A stretch of 64,000 nucleotides of DNA, from assembly GCF_000017545.1 (NCBI RefSeq), contig NC_009718.1:1550001-1614000 (forward strand), in the 5' to 3' direction. The stretch's first letter is position 1. The number at the start of each line of letters is the position of its first letter. Made by a program: the position numbers and the translations under genes. The stretch is from Fervidobacterium nodosum Rt17-B1. GTDB taxonomy: Bacteria > Thermotogota > Thermotogae > Thermotogales > Fervidobacteriaceae. Below the pieces are notes generated by a model. It did no database searches and was not told the origin of the DNA. It was given only the letters and a program-made list of their open reading frames with translations. Shown here piece by piece: positions 55,125 through 63,993 of the stretch.

Positions 55125-56294
55125 TTATCTGAGCAATTGCAATACTTGTTGTGGTTGAGCATTTGCTTGTGCAAGCATCGACATACTCGATTGCAACAGT
55201 ATCTGTTGTTTTGTGAATTGCATCATTTCTTTTGCCATATCTGCGTCTCTTATTCGGCTTTCTGCTGCTGTCAAGTTTTCTGCTGCCACTCCAAGGTTCG
55301 CTATCGTGTGTTCAAGCCTGTTCTGAACAGCACCGAGAGCTGCCCTTGCTGTACTTACTCTGTGAATTGCCGCATCCACTACCATTATTGTTTTCTCAGC
55401 ACTGTTTTGATCTGTTACTTTAAGTGTTGATGTTGATAAACCAAGAGCTTTCGCACTCATATCATCGATACCAGCGATCATGTTGTGACCTTCGTTTGCA
55501 CCGATCTGGAAGACTAATTGATTGTTTGCTGTGTATCTTGCTTCCACTCTTATCACTGCGCTGTCTATTACTTCGTTTGTTGGAAGTGCGCCACCAAAAT
55601 CGGAAATGGTGAATACTCTTTGCCACTTAATTGTTACGTTACCAAGCGCTGCGGAGAGAGCACCTATTGTTACAGTAGTTGAATCTAATACTGTACCATT
55701 GTTACCTATTTGGGTAATTTTAACATCAAGCTGTGATGTAACAGCACCATTGAATTGTCCAACCTCTATAACATATGTTCCTTCTGTTGCACCAGTTTTT
55801 GAATAACCACCTACAGTTACGTTAATATTACCTCCGGTAACGACTTTAGCATCAGCACTACTTCTAAATCCTTCGAGTTTACCGTCGAGAAGCTTCTTTG
55901 TGTTGAATTCTGTTGTTCTTGCTATTCTGTCAATTTCTTCCCTTAATTGATCGAGCTCTGCTTGTATTTGATTTCTATCAACGTTTGTGTTTGTGTCACT
56001 TGCTGCCTGTACGGCTAGTTCTCTCATTCTTTGGAGTATTGAGTGTACTTCTGTTAATGCTCCTTCTGCTGTTTGAATCAATGATATCGCGTCTTGTGAG
56101 TTTTTAATTGCCATGTCAAGACCTTTGATTTGACCTCTCATCTTTTCACTGATAGCCAAGCCTGCTGCATCGTCTCCAGCTCTGTTGATTCTTAAACCAG
56201 ATGAAAGTCTTTCAAGAGTTTTGCTCATGTCCATGTTGGTCATGGATATGTTTCTCCAGCTGTTCAAAGCGTTGACGTTATGGTTAATCCTCAT
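55125..56294 (-). CDS. Flagellin, third copy (intact)
   Basis: Complete flagellin of 389 residues with the start MRINHNVNALNSWRNISM, conserved D0/D1 blocks at both ends, and the C-terminus ending ...QPQQVLQLLR. The first 480 bases and the 3' third are almost identical to the second copy, and differences gather in the middle, as expected for duplication with gene conversion. GGAGGTGG precedes the ATG, and a sigma-28 promoter is present. It is probably the main filament subunit of this pair. Confidence 0.96.
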   Translation of the reverse strand: MRINHNVNALNSWRNISMTNMDMSKTLERLSSGLRINRAGDDAAGLAISEKMRGQIKGLDMAIKNSQDAISLIQTAEGALTEVHSILQRMRELAVQAASDTNTNVDRNQIQAELDQLREEIDRIARTTEFNTKKLLDGKLEGFRSSADAKVVTGGNINVTVGGYSKTGATEGTYVIEVGQFNGAVTSQLDVKITQIGNNGTVLDSTTVTIGALSAALGNVTIKWQRVFTISDFGGALPTNEVIDSAVIRVEARYTANNQLVFQIGANEGHNMIAGIDDMSAKALGLSTSTLKVTDQNSAEKTIMVVDAAIHRVSTARAALGAVQNRLEHTIANLGVAAENLTAAESRIRDADMAKEMMQFTKQQILLQSSMSMLAQANAQPQQVLQLLR

Positions 56295-56363
56295 ATCTTT
56301 CCACCTCCATGTGGGTTTTGTTCCATTAATAATTTTTCTATCAAGTTAGTGCTCGTAAGTTTA

Positions 56364-56384
56364 TAAAAGCATCCTTGGTTGCCA
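56364..56384 (-). repeat. 21-bp inverted repeat, right copy (flagellin leader)
   Basis: Exact inverted match to 54949-54969. It lies at the very start of the leader of the third flagellin, just after its sigma-28 promoter. Together the two copies flank the third flagellin gene and the promoter of the second. Confidence 0.92.
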
Positions 56385-56389
56385 TAATT

Positions 56390-56417
56390 ATTATCGGAAT
56401 AAATTTGAGAAATTTTA
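56390..56417 (-). promoter_or_regulatory. Sigma-28 (FliA) promoter of the third flagellin
   Basis: TAAA (56414-56417), 16 bases and CCGATAAT (56390-56397) on the minus strand. Spacing and both boxes match the promoter of the second flagellin and the known sigma-28 consensus. Confidence 0.85.
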
Positions 56418-56433
56418 GTTGCTGATAGCTCAT

Positions 56434-57189
56434 TTATTTATCGTTTTTATAATATGACTGATTCTTAAGTAATTGTTCTTCTGGTACATCTTTAATTTCT
56501 TTTGCAGGTGAACCAACGTAAATTTTTCCAGGTTTTGCATTTTTTGTTAGTATTGCTCCAGCAGCTATTAGAGCATCTTCACCTATTTCTTTGCCAGGCA
56601 GTATAGTTGCATTTGCACCTATACGCGCACCTTTTCTCAGAATTGGTCCTTTGAAGTACTTTTTTCTTTCCTCTGTTCTACCTAAAAAATTATCATTTGT
56701 GAACGTAACTGCTGGAGCTATGAAACAATAATCTTCTATTGTTGATATGGCTGTTATATAAGCATTTGTTTCTATCTTTACATATTTTCCAATTTTTGTT
56801 TTATTTTCCACAGCTACTCCCCTACCTATTATTGTATATTCGCCTATTTCAACATCTTCACGTATACTTGCAAGGTCTCCTACAAACACAAAATCACCTA
56901 ATATAGCTCCTCTGTAAATTACACAATTTGCACCAATCGTTACATATTTTCCAATTTTTAATGGAAGAAGTTCTTTTTCTTCAGTTGTTGCGGACGCAGA
57001 AGCTTTGAATGGTTTCTTCCCAAGCACTGTATTATCTCCAATAATACATCCATCACCGATTATTGTATCTTTTCTTATCACAACGTTATGACCTATTGTT
57101 ACATTATTACCTATTATTACATTGTCTTCAATTACTACGTTTTCACCGAGAATAACGTTGTTGCCTAATTTTGCATTTTTTGATATCAT
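56434..57189 (-). CDS. Left-handed beta-helix acetyltransferase (sugar N-acetyltransferase-like)
   Basis: Protein of 251 residues built almost wholly of hexapeptide repeats (IISKNAKLGNNVILG, VVIEDNVIIGNNVTIG), a parallel beta-helix. A loop at about 75-85 breaks the pattern, and the acceptor region near ITAISTIEDYCFIAPAV has no obvious catalytic histidine. It resembles enzymes that acetylate UDP-linked amino sugars such as the WlbB group. Its place next to the flagellins suggests a role in filament or surface glycan synthesis (inference). Confidence 0.8.
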   Translation of the reverse strand: MISKNAKLGNNVILGENVVIEDNVIIGNNVTIGHNVVIRKDTIIGDGCIIGDNTVLGKKPFKASASATTEEKELLPLKIGKYVTIGANCVIYRGAILGDFVFVGDLASIREDVEIGEYTIIGRGVAVENKTKIGKYVKIETNAYITAISTIEDYCFIAPAVTFTNDNFLGRTEERKKYFKGPILRKGARIGANATILPGKEIGEDALIAAGAILTKNAKPGKIYVGSPAKEIKDVPEEQLLKNQSYYKNDK

Positions 57190-57258
57190 CTTGCTCTCCT
57201 CCCTTTAAATTAATTTAATTTTTCTTCATACCCTAATTTAATTATAACACACCTAATT

Positions 57259-57268
57259 GTGGTATAAT
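57259..57268 (+). promoter_or_regulatory. Extended -10 promoter of mgsA
   Basis: TATAAT at 57263-57268 is preceded by TGG, giving an extended -10 box. A -35 box is not convincing. It lies about 85 bases before the coding start. Confidence 0.5.
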
Positions 57269-57350
57269 GAATACAAGAAAAATATCAAAAAATTCTTTAT
57301 AATTATCGTTTCTAAGTTATCTTAAGTTTGTTTCAAGAGGAGGGATTCTT

Positions 57351-57761
57351 ATTCAAAAAGTAGCTCTTATCGCACATGATAAGAAAAAATTGGACCTTGC
57401 TATGTTTGTTAAAGAGTGGAAAAATGTTTTTGAACGTTGTGAGTTGTATGCGACGAAATCAACAGGGAAGATTATCGAAGAAAAGATAGGACTCAAAGTG
57501 AATAAGTTTGAGTCGGGACCATATGGTGGAGATTTACAAATAGGTTCAATGATTGTAAACGGTGAGATTGATTTCGTTATATTTCTCCGCGATCCTCTAA
57601 CAGCTCAGCCACACGAACCTGATGTTAGTGCTCTTCTAAGGGTTTGCGATGTGCATAATGTTCCTTTGGCTACAAATTTGGCAACTGCAGAAGCTCTTGT
57701 TTTGGAGATACAAAAGAAAATACTTCAAGAAAACCAAAAAAACGAAGAAACTGGTGAGTGA
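57351..57761 (+). CDS. mgsA: Methylglyoxal synthase, apparently starting at ATT
   Basis: Turns dihydroxyacetone phosphate into methylglyoxal and phosphate. It has 136 residues from ATT 57351. The family start [11 protein letters not shown] is encoded from 57357, and the catalytic region has [11 protein letters not shown] (D61) and [20 protein letters not shown]. Between the upstream stop at 57300 and the TTG at 57390 no ATG, GTG or TTG is in frame, yet the conserved N-terminal strand is needed. GAGGAGGG stands 6 bases before the ATT, which fits a real start. Confidence 0.88.
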   Translation: MQKVALIAHDKKKLDLAMFVKEWKNVFERCELYATKSTGKIIEEKIGLKVNKFESGPYGGDLQIGSMIVNGEIDFVIFLRDPLTAQPHEPDVSALLRVCDVHNVPLATNLATAEALVLEIQKKILQENQKNEETGE

Positions 57762-57767
57762 GTAATT

Positions 57768-58742
57768 ATGAATAAAATAAACAATGTAAGCAAAGATGCT
57801 TTGCTTGTTTTGATATATTTTCTTTTGTTTTTATTTTTTGTGTGGAAAGTGCCATTTGTTGTTGGCGCTCTTGTTCTTGGTTTCTATTTTTCCATAATCC
57901 TGAGTGTTCCATACGATTTTGTCTTAAAAAAGACAAATAAAAAATTTTTAGCTGTAATTTCTTACATACTTGTCGTTTTTATATTTGTTTATACCATCAT
58001 TTCATTTTTCCCGAAGACATTTGATCAGGTGTATAAATTATTTCAGGCGTCAAAAGATTTGAATATAAATGGGAATTTTCCGACGTGGTTAGTGAATGCT
58101 ATAAATGAGCTGAAGTCAAATATTTCTTCAATTCTTTTAAGTATATTGAACAAGGTGGTCGGTGTATTACCTTCCCTGATTACTATGCTGATGTTTATTT
58201 TAGTGACCATGGTAGGAATAGAAAGTATAAAATCTTATCTTGCTAAAAATATTTCGATATTATTTGTTGAAAATCCTGATTATGGTAAAAAATTTGTTTA
58301 TGAACTTTTTGGGGATATTAGAAAGTACATCAGAGGTCAGGTTCTTGTTTCTTTTATAAGTGCTTTCCTTACAACGTTAGGATTGATATTATTGAATATT
58401 CCCTCGGCATTAACACTAGGTGTGTTAACGTTTCTTGGGGGTTTTTTCCCATTTGTTGGATTACTTATCTCTGCTGTACCTATGTATTTATTTGCTTTTT
58501 CCACAGGTGGTTTGAAATCTGTTATTTTCCTAACTTTTTTACTTGTTGGTGTTAACCAAGCTGAATCTTGGATTTATGGTCCAAGAATCCAGAGTGATAA
58601 TTTGAAATTACATTGGTTTGTAATAATTCTGGCTATTTTCTTACTTGGGGATATCTTAGGTTTTGTAGGCGTTTTAATAGCTATTCCTGTGTTGCTCTTT
58701 GTTAGAAAATTTTGGAAATATTATGTTCTGAAAAACAACTAA
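57768..58742 (+). CDS. AI-2E family membrane transporter
   Basis: Integral membrane protein of 324 residues with about eight helices. The family's conserved middle part is GQVLVSFISAFLTTLGLILLNIPSALTLGVL, followed by GGFFPFVGLLISAVPM and the late GDILGFVGVLIAIP. Members include sodium/proton antiporters and export proteins; the cargo here is unknown. It starts 6 bases after mgsA and is probably co-transcribed. Confidence 0.9.
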   Translation: MNKINNVSKDALLVLIYFLLFLFFVWKVPFVVGALVLGFYFSIILSVPYDFVLKKTNKKFLAVISYILVVFIFVYTIISFFPKTFDQVYKLFQASKDLNINGNFPTWLVNAINELKSNISSILLSILNKVVGVLPSLITMLMFILVTMVGIESIKSYLAKNISILFVENPDYGKKFVYELFGDIRKYIRGQVLVSFISAFLTTLGLILLNIPSALTLGVLTFLGGFFPFVGLLISAVPMYLFAFSTGGLKSVIFLTFLLVGVNQAESWIYGPRIQSDNLKLHWFVIILAIFLLGDILGFVGVLIAIPVLLFVRKFWKYYVLKNN

Positions 58743-59064
58743 CTTAAAAATACAGAACCTGGCCAATTGGAAAAATGGCTTAAGTTAGAATAAAAAAATA
58801 CATCTGCTAAAATTGTCTTTGTGTCAAATTACATATTTGCTCTGATTTTACCTCTTAATGTATTTAACTAATATTCAGTCTAGAAAGTTCGAAGCTTTTG
58901 GCAGATAAGGGATATTAGCAATGAAAGTATACATAAAGCCCTTTGAGAAAGAAAAAGCAGAGAGTTTATAGACACACTCTCTGCCCATCCAAAAATGATT
59001 AGATTAATTGACAAATAGTTTTTACATTAGCCAAGGTGAGAATTAAATTTATTAAAAGCATTAT
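58743..59064. other. Intergenic stretch between convergent genes
   Basis: 322 bases, AT-rich. The only clear structure is the hairpin at 58957-58984. A 16-codon frame beginning at 58921 ends inside it and is not taken as a gene. Nothing else is recognised. Confidence 0.5.
58957..58984 (-). terminator. Terminator after the 885-residue fusion gene
   Basis: GCAGAGAGT pairs with ACTCTCTGC around a 10-base loop, and on the minus strand TTTTTC follows. It lies about 80 bases beyond the stop of the fusion gene. Confidence 0.75.
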
Positions 59065-61722
59065 TTATTTTTTGCTAGCGACTATTATCATATTATGTGA
59101 CGAATTAGCAATTCCTGATACTGTTGAAATAGAATCAATTGAAAAATATTGGATTTTTTTGAAATATTTTTTTAGTAGATTATAAATTTCTATAATATCA
59201 TATTCCTTTATATGAAATGGATTTTTTATATGTTTTCTATTTATTCTGTTTGGAGTAGACATAATAAGCTTTCCATCTGATTTAATTACACGATATGCTT
59301 CCTTAATGTATTCTTCTACGTTTTCTAGTGGTAAATGTTCAATTGTTTCATATGAAACATATGCATTAAAATATTCATTATTAAAAGGTAACTTAGTTAC
59401 ATCAGCTTGAATCCAATCTATGTTATCTAATTTGAAATATTTCTTTCCGAATTCAATAGAATCTTTTGCTAAGTCAACAGCAGTAACTTTTTCAGCATGC
59501 GTAGATAAATAGGCAGCTCCATATCCAAATCCACTCGCGGCTTCTAAGACGTTGTCCGAAGATTTTATAAATGATGCTGCCAAATCATACTTTGAACTAG
59601 TTGTTAAAAGAGAAACAAAAGGCATAAATTCTGTTCCAGGAATGCCTCTTTCCCACATATATGCAATTTTATTTTTATTAACATTTTCTTTAAATTTTTT
59701 ATCGTAAATGAAACCATAGATTTTTTGTGATAGAAAAATATTTTTTTCTGTTAGTAAAATTTGCCTAACTATATTTAGAATTTCTTCTGGTTTTTGTGAT
59801 TTTCTTACATAATCAGGCAAAATAATTTTATTTGAATAAATGTCAATTATAATTCCTGAGATTATTATTCCATTATTTTCATTTTCTAAAATAAAATCTA
59901 ACATGTACATATTATCATTTATATGTTCGAACTTTCCGGCAACTATTTTGGAACTATCAAATGAGAAATTATTTATTAATTTGTTATTGTAGTGAAAGAA
60001 CTTTTCTATAGGAGTTATTGAATTAGGAGTGAATAATATTTGTTTTTTCGAAAACAATCCGAATACATAATCATTTACGTTTTCCAAAGAGAATATATCT
60101 ATAAGTGAAAAATCTTTAAAGTTTGTTAGTAATTCTAACATAAATTCTTTTAATGGATCAAAAATGGGTATAGCTATTAATATGTGTTCATAGTTAGTTT
60201 TAAATGCTTTTTCAATTGTTTCCTTTATATAAAATTTATTAAAATTACCAATGATATCATCAACGACAAATAATAATTTTTTTAAATTTATATTATTATT
60301 AATATAATCTTTTACTTCGTTACTAAGAGAGCTATTTTTATCCTTAATATATGGTAAAGTATAATTAATTTCCATCAAAGATTTAATTGTATTTTGAATA
60401 TTCAAAATTTGCTTTTCAAGGGAAGAATTCTTTTCCACAAATTCACGGTACTCTATGGAATTGTAATTAGGCGATACAATCATTTCTACAGCTTCATCTA
60501 TAGTTTGGAAAATGTAGTCTTTAGGGTAGAATTCCTCTGCTACATAGAAATTATGAATTACTGGTTTAATTCCTTTACTCATAGCTTCAAGTATTGCTAC
60601 ACCGTATCCTTCATGTATGCTAGTTGAAAGGAAAATGTTTTTATCTTCCAAATAATCTTCAACATTTTTGATAAATCCGTCGAACTTGAATTTGTCTTTT
60701 ATTTCCATCTTTTCAAGAATGTACGACACGTACCTATACATTCTTTCATCTTGCATTTGACCTGCCCAGAACAAGCTATAATTTGGATCTATATCTGTCA
60801 GTTTTTTCAATATTTGAGTAGCAAAAACAGGGTTTTTCTTGTAGTTGAAGTGCCCTACAAAAACAATGTTAGGACCTGGTTCCCTTATTTTGAAAGTAAA
60901 CTTAGTCAAGTCAATGCCGTTCCAGACAAGCGATTGAGGAATAAATTTTATTTGAGAACAGTTTTCAATGGTGGTTTTCAAAACATTTTCGGCAACAAAA
61001 ATAACATGATCAATTTTGTCCCACTTGATGTTTTTCAAGAAGTCTAAGCGAAGTGACTTATAGCCATGCAGTCTACACAAAATTTTCTTCCCTGCCTTTG
61101 GCAGTTTGTTTGTAATTTCTATGGCCAATTCATTAGCCCATTCGAGCCAAACAATGTCCGCCCAGTTGTAAGCTTCTTGAATCTGTCTTCCGTCAGTAGT
61201 GACTACGAGTTTTATTTCGTAGATATTTGACAAAATCTGAGCTATATCTTTTATGAAGTTATCCAAACCTGGAAGGCAAAAAAATGCTAACCTTTCATTT
61301 CTTTTGAAAAATTTCTTTGCTTCTTCGAATTTTTGTTTCATTTGTTCTGGAGCATTAAGTTCACAGGCTTTTCCGTAATAATGTATTGCCATTGCAGAAT
61401 TATTCTGCCTTAGTTGCGTGTCTCCCAAAAGATCGTATACTTCCCAGCTTTTGTTTTTTATTCGTGTCAGATATCTCCAAGATTCAAAGTAATTTTGCTT
61501 TTCAAATAATACTTTTGAATAGTTGAACAAAGCATCGTCATGTGTTGGATCAAATTCTAAGGCTTTTTTGAAATGATTTAGTGCATCATCTAGTTTGCCT
61601 TCTTGATAGAAAATTATTCCAAGTACGTTGTGCTTATCTACAGTAGATTCTATCTTGTCTGCATATTGTTTTGCCTTTTCAAATTCACCATTTTGGAGAA
61701 GCCTATTTATTTCATCTAACAT
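59065..61722 (-). CDS. TPR / family-4 glycosyltransferase / methyltransferase fusion protein
   Basis: 885 residues in three or four parts. TPR repeats come first (about 1-130, ALNHFKKALEFDPTHDDALFNYSKVL). A GT-B glycosyltransferase follows (about 140-440; NIVFVGHFNYKKNPVFATQIL and STSIHEGYGVAILEAMSKG). Then comes an AT-rich region of unknown fold (about 450-690). Last is a class I SAM methyltransferase (about 700-885; VLEAASGFGYGAAYLS, AVDLAKDSIEFGKK, SYETIEHLP). Glycan chain assembly and methylation on one protein is inferred. It may act on flagellin or surface polymers. Confidence 0.87.
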   Translation of the reverse strand: MLDEINRLLQNGEFEKAKQYADKIESTVDKHNVLGIIFYQEGKLDDALNHFKKALEFDPTHDDALFNYSKVLFEKQNYFESWRYLTRIKNKSWEVYDLLGDTQLRQNNSAMAIHYYGKACELNAPEQMKQKFEEAKKFFKRNERLAFFCLPGLDNFIKDIAQILSNIYEIKLVVTTDGRQIQEAYNWADIVWLEWANELAIEITNKLPKAGKKILCRLHGYKSLRLDFLKNIKWDKIDHVIFVAENVLKTTIENCSQIKFIPQSLVWNGIDLTKFTFKIREPGPNIVFVGHFNYKKNPVFATQILKKLTDIDPNYSLFWAGQMQDERMYRYVSYILEKMEIKDKFKFDGFIKNVEDYLEDKNIFLSTSIHEGYGVAILEAMSKGIKPVIHNFYVAEEFYPKDYIFQTIDEAVEMIVSPNYNSIEYREFVEKNSSLEKQILNIQNTIKSLMEINYTLPYIKDKNSSLSNEVKDYINNNINLKKLLFVVDDIIGNFNKFYIKETIEKAFKTNYEHILIAIPIFDPLKEFMLELLTNFKDFSLIDIFSLENVNDYVFGLFSKKQILFTPNSITPIEKFFHYNNKLINNFSFDSSKIVAGKFEHINDNMYMLDFILENENNGIIISGIIIDIYSNKIILPDYVRKSQKPEEILNIVRQILLTEKNIFLSQKIYGFIYDKKFKENVNKNKIAYMWERGIPGTEFMPFVSLLTTSSKYDLAASFIKSSDNVLEAASGFGYGAAYLSTHAEKVTAVDLAKDSIEFGKKYFKLDNIDWIQADVTKLPFNNEYFNAYVSYETIEHLPLENVEEYIKEAYRVIKSDGKLIMSTPNRINRKHIKNPFHIKEYDIIEIYNLLKKYFKKIQYFSIDSISTVSGIANSSHNMIIVASKK

Positions 61723-61852
61723 GCTGTTTGTTCACTCCTTTCAAGTATGCTAATTAATTTATTCTCCTATTAGATAGGGTATTCCTTAGTACGAGGATAT
61801 AAATTTGTTGAGTGTTATGTGTTTAAAGAATTATACATTGAAACACTAAAAT

Positions 61853-61885
61853 ACAAAAAGGCGAGCTTTATGCTCGCCTTTGTAT
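61853..61885 (-). terminator. Terminator after the mini-thioredoxin gene
   Basis: AAAGGCGAGC and GCTCGCCTTT form a 10-bp stem with a 5-base loop, with a T-run on the minus strand. It separates the ars-type operon from the fusion gene. Confidence 0.9.
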
Positions 61886-61944
61886 TTTTTTCCTGATTAT
61901 CAATTACAGCAAATTATTACTGTTCGAATTTTTATGCACGCGTA

Positions 61945-62187
61945 TCATAAAATATATTCCTGGATAATCTTCTTTATTTCATCTTTTGTTGCTACTTTAC
62001 CCGAGATTTTAACTTTCCCGTTGACTACTAATGCGGGAGTAAACATGATATCGTATTCCATTATTTTGTCTATGTCTTGTACTTTTTCAATGTTTGTACT
62101 GATTCCGAGTTCTTTTAGAGCTTCTTCTGTGTTTCTTTCAAGTGCTTTGCACTTTGGACAACCTTTACCTAAGATTTTGATATCCAT
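61945..62187 (-). CDS. Small thioredoxin-like protein (MTH895/TM0996 type)
   Basis: Redox protein of 80 residues. The active site is GKGCPKCKALE (CxxC at about 9-12), and the conserved cis-proline is in IMFTPALVVNGKV. Such mini-thioredoxins are often found with the permease family encoded next door. The ATG at 62187 has GGAGGTGG 5 bases upstream. It is the third gene of the ArsR operon. Confidence 0.93.
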   Translation of the reverse strand: MDIKILGKGCPKCKALERNTEEALKELGISTNIEKVQDIDKIMEYDIMFTPALVVNGKVKISGKVATKDEIKKIIQEYIL

Positions 62188-62219
62188 AAATTCCACCTCC
62201 GTTGTTTTTCGCTCTTATC

Positions 62220-63401
62220 TTATGCTATTATACCAAATATGTAACCTGTAAGTGTTGCCATTATGATTACTAAAGCAACATATGTTGCTGTTTTTTTCCA
62301 TCCTAAGACGCTGTTTATTACAAGCATATTAGGAAGACTTAGAGCTGGACCAGCTAATAGTAAAGCAAGTGCGGGACCTTGACCCATTCCAGCACCAAGA
62401 AGCCCTTGCAGTATTGGAATTTCAGTGAGTGTTGCAAAGTACATGAATGCTCCAACAACTGAAGCTATGAAATTTGATAATAATGAATTGCCACCGACTA
62501 TTGATGATATGTATTTAGATGGTATTATACCTGCATCAGTATTTGGGCGCCCCATGAAAAAGCCAGCTAAAAGTACGCCGATGAATAGCAACGGTACGAT
62601 TTGTTTGGCGAAGCTCCAAGTTGATTCAAACCAAGAAGATATTTCTTCTTTTTTAAACCATATGTATATAATTAACACTAGGATTGCCAATAAAAATGTC
62701 GTGATATACCACTTTATGTTGTACACCGTGCTGAAGAAACCGGTTTCTTGAGCAGGTTTACTCCAAGCTGCGAAAATTAATATGAGCACTAAATTGAATA
62801 TGAAAATCATATCTTGATACAATTTCCTTCCTTTACTTTCTTCTGATGAGGAATTTGAACTAATTTGGTTCATTCTTTCTTTATCTTCTTTTCCATAAAT
62901 AAATTCCATGATTAGCCCTATGACTATTGAAAATACTATGGCGCCGATCGCTCTAGCTAATCCTAATTTCCAACCTAGAATACGAGCTGTCATGATAATA
63001 GCAAGTACATTAATGGCAGGGCCAGAGTAGAGGAACGCAATTGCGGGACCAATTCCAGCTCCTCGTTTGTAAATTCCTGCAAAGAGTGGCAGTACTGTAC
63101 ATGAGCATACGGCTAAAATTGTACCTGATACTGAAGCAACAGCATACGCTAACCACTTTTTTGCTTTACTTCCAAGATATTTTATAACTGCATTTTGAGA
63201 GATAAATATAGATATCGCACCAGCTATGAAGAAAGCAGGTATAAGGCATGTTAGTACATGGAGCCTTGCGTATTCTTGGAGCATGTAAAGTGATTCAAAA
63301 ATAGCGCCTGTAAAGCGTTGGTTGGAAAGTGGCATATAGTAAGCGAAAAGGAAAATAGCGACTATTAATACAAATTTTTGCCATTCTTTAAGTTCTTTCA
63401 T
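62220..63401 (-). CDS. ArsP/YraQ-type permease
   Basis: Integral membrane protein of 393 residues, eight to ten helices in two similar halves. The first half has TILAVCSCTVLPLFAGIYKRGAG and the second a similar TEIPILQGLLGAGMGQGPAL. The CSC cysteine pair in the membrane is typical. Members export trivalent organoarsenicals or other metals and metalloids. With an ArsR regulator before it and a mini-thioredoxin after it, an arsenic-type function is likely but not proven. Confidence 0.9.
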   Translation of the reverse strand: MKELKEWQKFVLIVAIFLFAYYMPLSNQRFTGAIFESLYMLQEYARLHVLTCLIPAFFIAGAISIFISQNAVIKYLGSKAKKWLAYAVASVSGTILAVCSCTVLPLFAGIYKRGAGIGPAIAFLYSGPAINVLAIIMTARILGWKLGLARAIGAIVFSIVIGLIMEFIYGKEDKERMNQISSNSSSEESKGRKLYQDMIFIFNLVLILIFAAWSKPAQETGFFSTVYNIKWYITTFLLAILVLIIYIWFKKEEISSWFESTWSFAKQIVPLLFIGVLLAGFFMGRPNTDAGIIPSKYISSIVGGNSLLSNFIASVVGAFMYFATLTEIPILQGLLGAGMGQGPALALLLAGPALSLPNMLVINSVLGWKKTATYVALVIIMATLTGYIFGIIA

Positions 63402-63489
63402 TTTTGCTTCCCCCTTTTTTTGAAGTTTTAGTTTCTGTTCCTCATACTTACACTTGTACAGAATGCTACCTCTACACTGAGATATTTTT

Positions 63490-63849
63490 CTAGTCTCCCT
63501 CTCTGATTTTTTGTTCGTCTATTTCAAAGTCTATTTCTGTTGACAAAGAAAATTTGCCTTTTAAATCTTCTTTAATTATGTTCGCAGCACATTTGAGAGA
63601 ATTCAATATGCAAGGTGTCTGTAATTTGTAATTTACTGTAAGCCCTTTCTTTTCACTTCTCACAATACCTGCATTCTTCAAGATGTTGAGATGTTTTGAA
63701 ACAGAAGGTTGATCTATATTAAGTTTTTGTGCGATGCTGCATACACATAATTCTCCATATTTTGAAAGAAGTTCTACAATCATTATTCTTTTTGGGTGGG
63801 CTAACGCTTTGAATATCGAAGCGTACATTTCATATGCATCTTCTTTCAT
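63490..63849 (-). CDS. ArsR-family metalloregulator
   Basis: Winged-helix repressor of 119 residues. The metal-binding motif ELCVCSIA (C35 and C37) lies in the recognition helix region, as in arsenic(III)-sensing ArsR. DNA contact helix residues are NIDQPSVSKHLNILKNAGIV. Two more cysteines (TPC, LKC) near residues 90-98 may add ligands. The ATG at 63849 has GAGAGG upstream; an earlier in-frame start lacks a site. Confidence 0.93.
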   Translation of the reverse strand: MKEDAYEMYASIFKALAHPKRIMIVELLSKYGELCVCSIAQKLNIDQPSVSKHLNILKNAGIVRSEKKGLTVNYKLQTPCILNSLKCAANIIKEDLKGKFSLSTEIDFEIDEQKIREGD

Positions 63850-63882
63850 TTTTTCCTCTCCCTTCTTTTTGATTTTTTTCTT

Positions 63883-63902
63883 ATATTCCAATATTAGAAT
63901 AT
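63883..63902 (-). promoter_or_regulatory. Palindromic operator of the ArsR operon
   Basis: The 20-base sequence ATATTCCAATATTAGAATAT is self-complementary except for one pair. It lies about 34 bases before the ArsR start, where the promoter should be, and has the size of a typical ArsR site. Confidence 0.65.
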
Positions 63903-63958
63903 AATATAAATAAAAAATGTCAAGTAAGATTTTTTTTAAATGCAAGTTTAATACAAAG

Positions 63959-63993
63959 AACAAAAGCACACCTCAAAGGTGTGCTTTTGTTTA
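63959..63993. terminator. Terminator at the right window edge
   Basis: AACAAAAGCACACCT pairs with AGGTGTGCTTTTGTT around CAA. It probably ends a transcript coming from beyond the right edge on the minus strand, insulating the ArsR promoter. Confidence 0.85.

Noticed and set aside
58921-58971. 16-codon frame in the gap after the AI-2E transporter
   Set aside because: It has no ribosome site, and its 3' half forms the arm of a terminator hairpin for the opposite strand.
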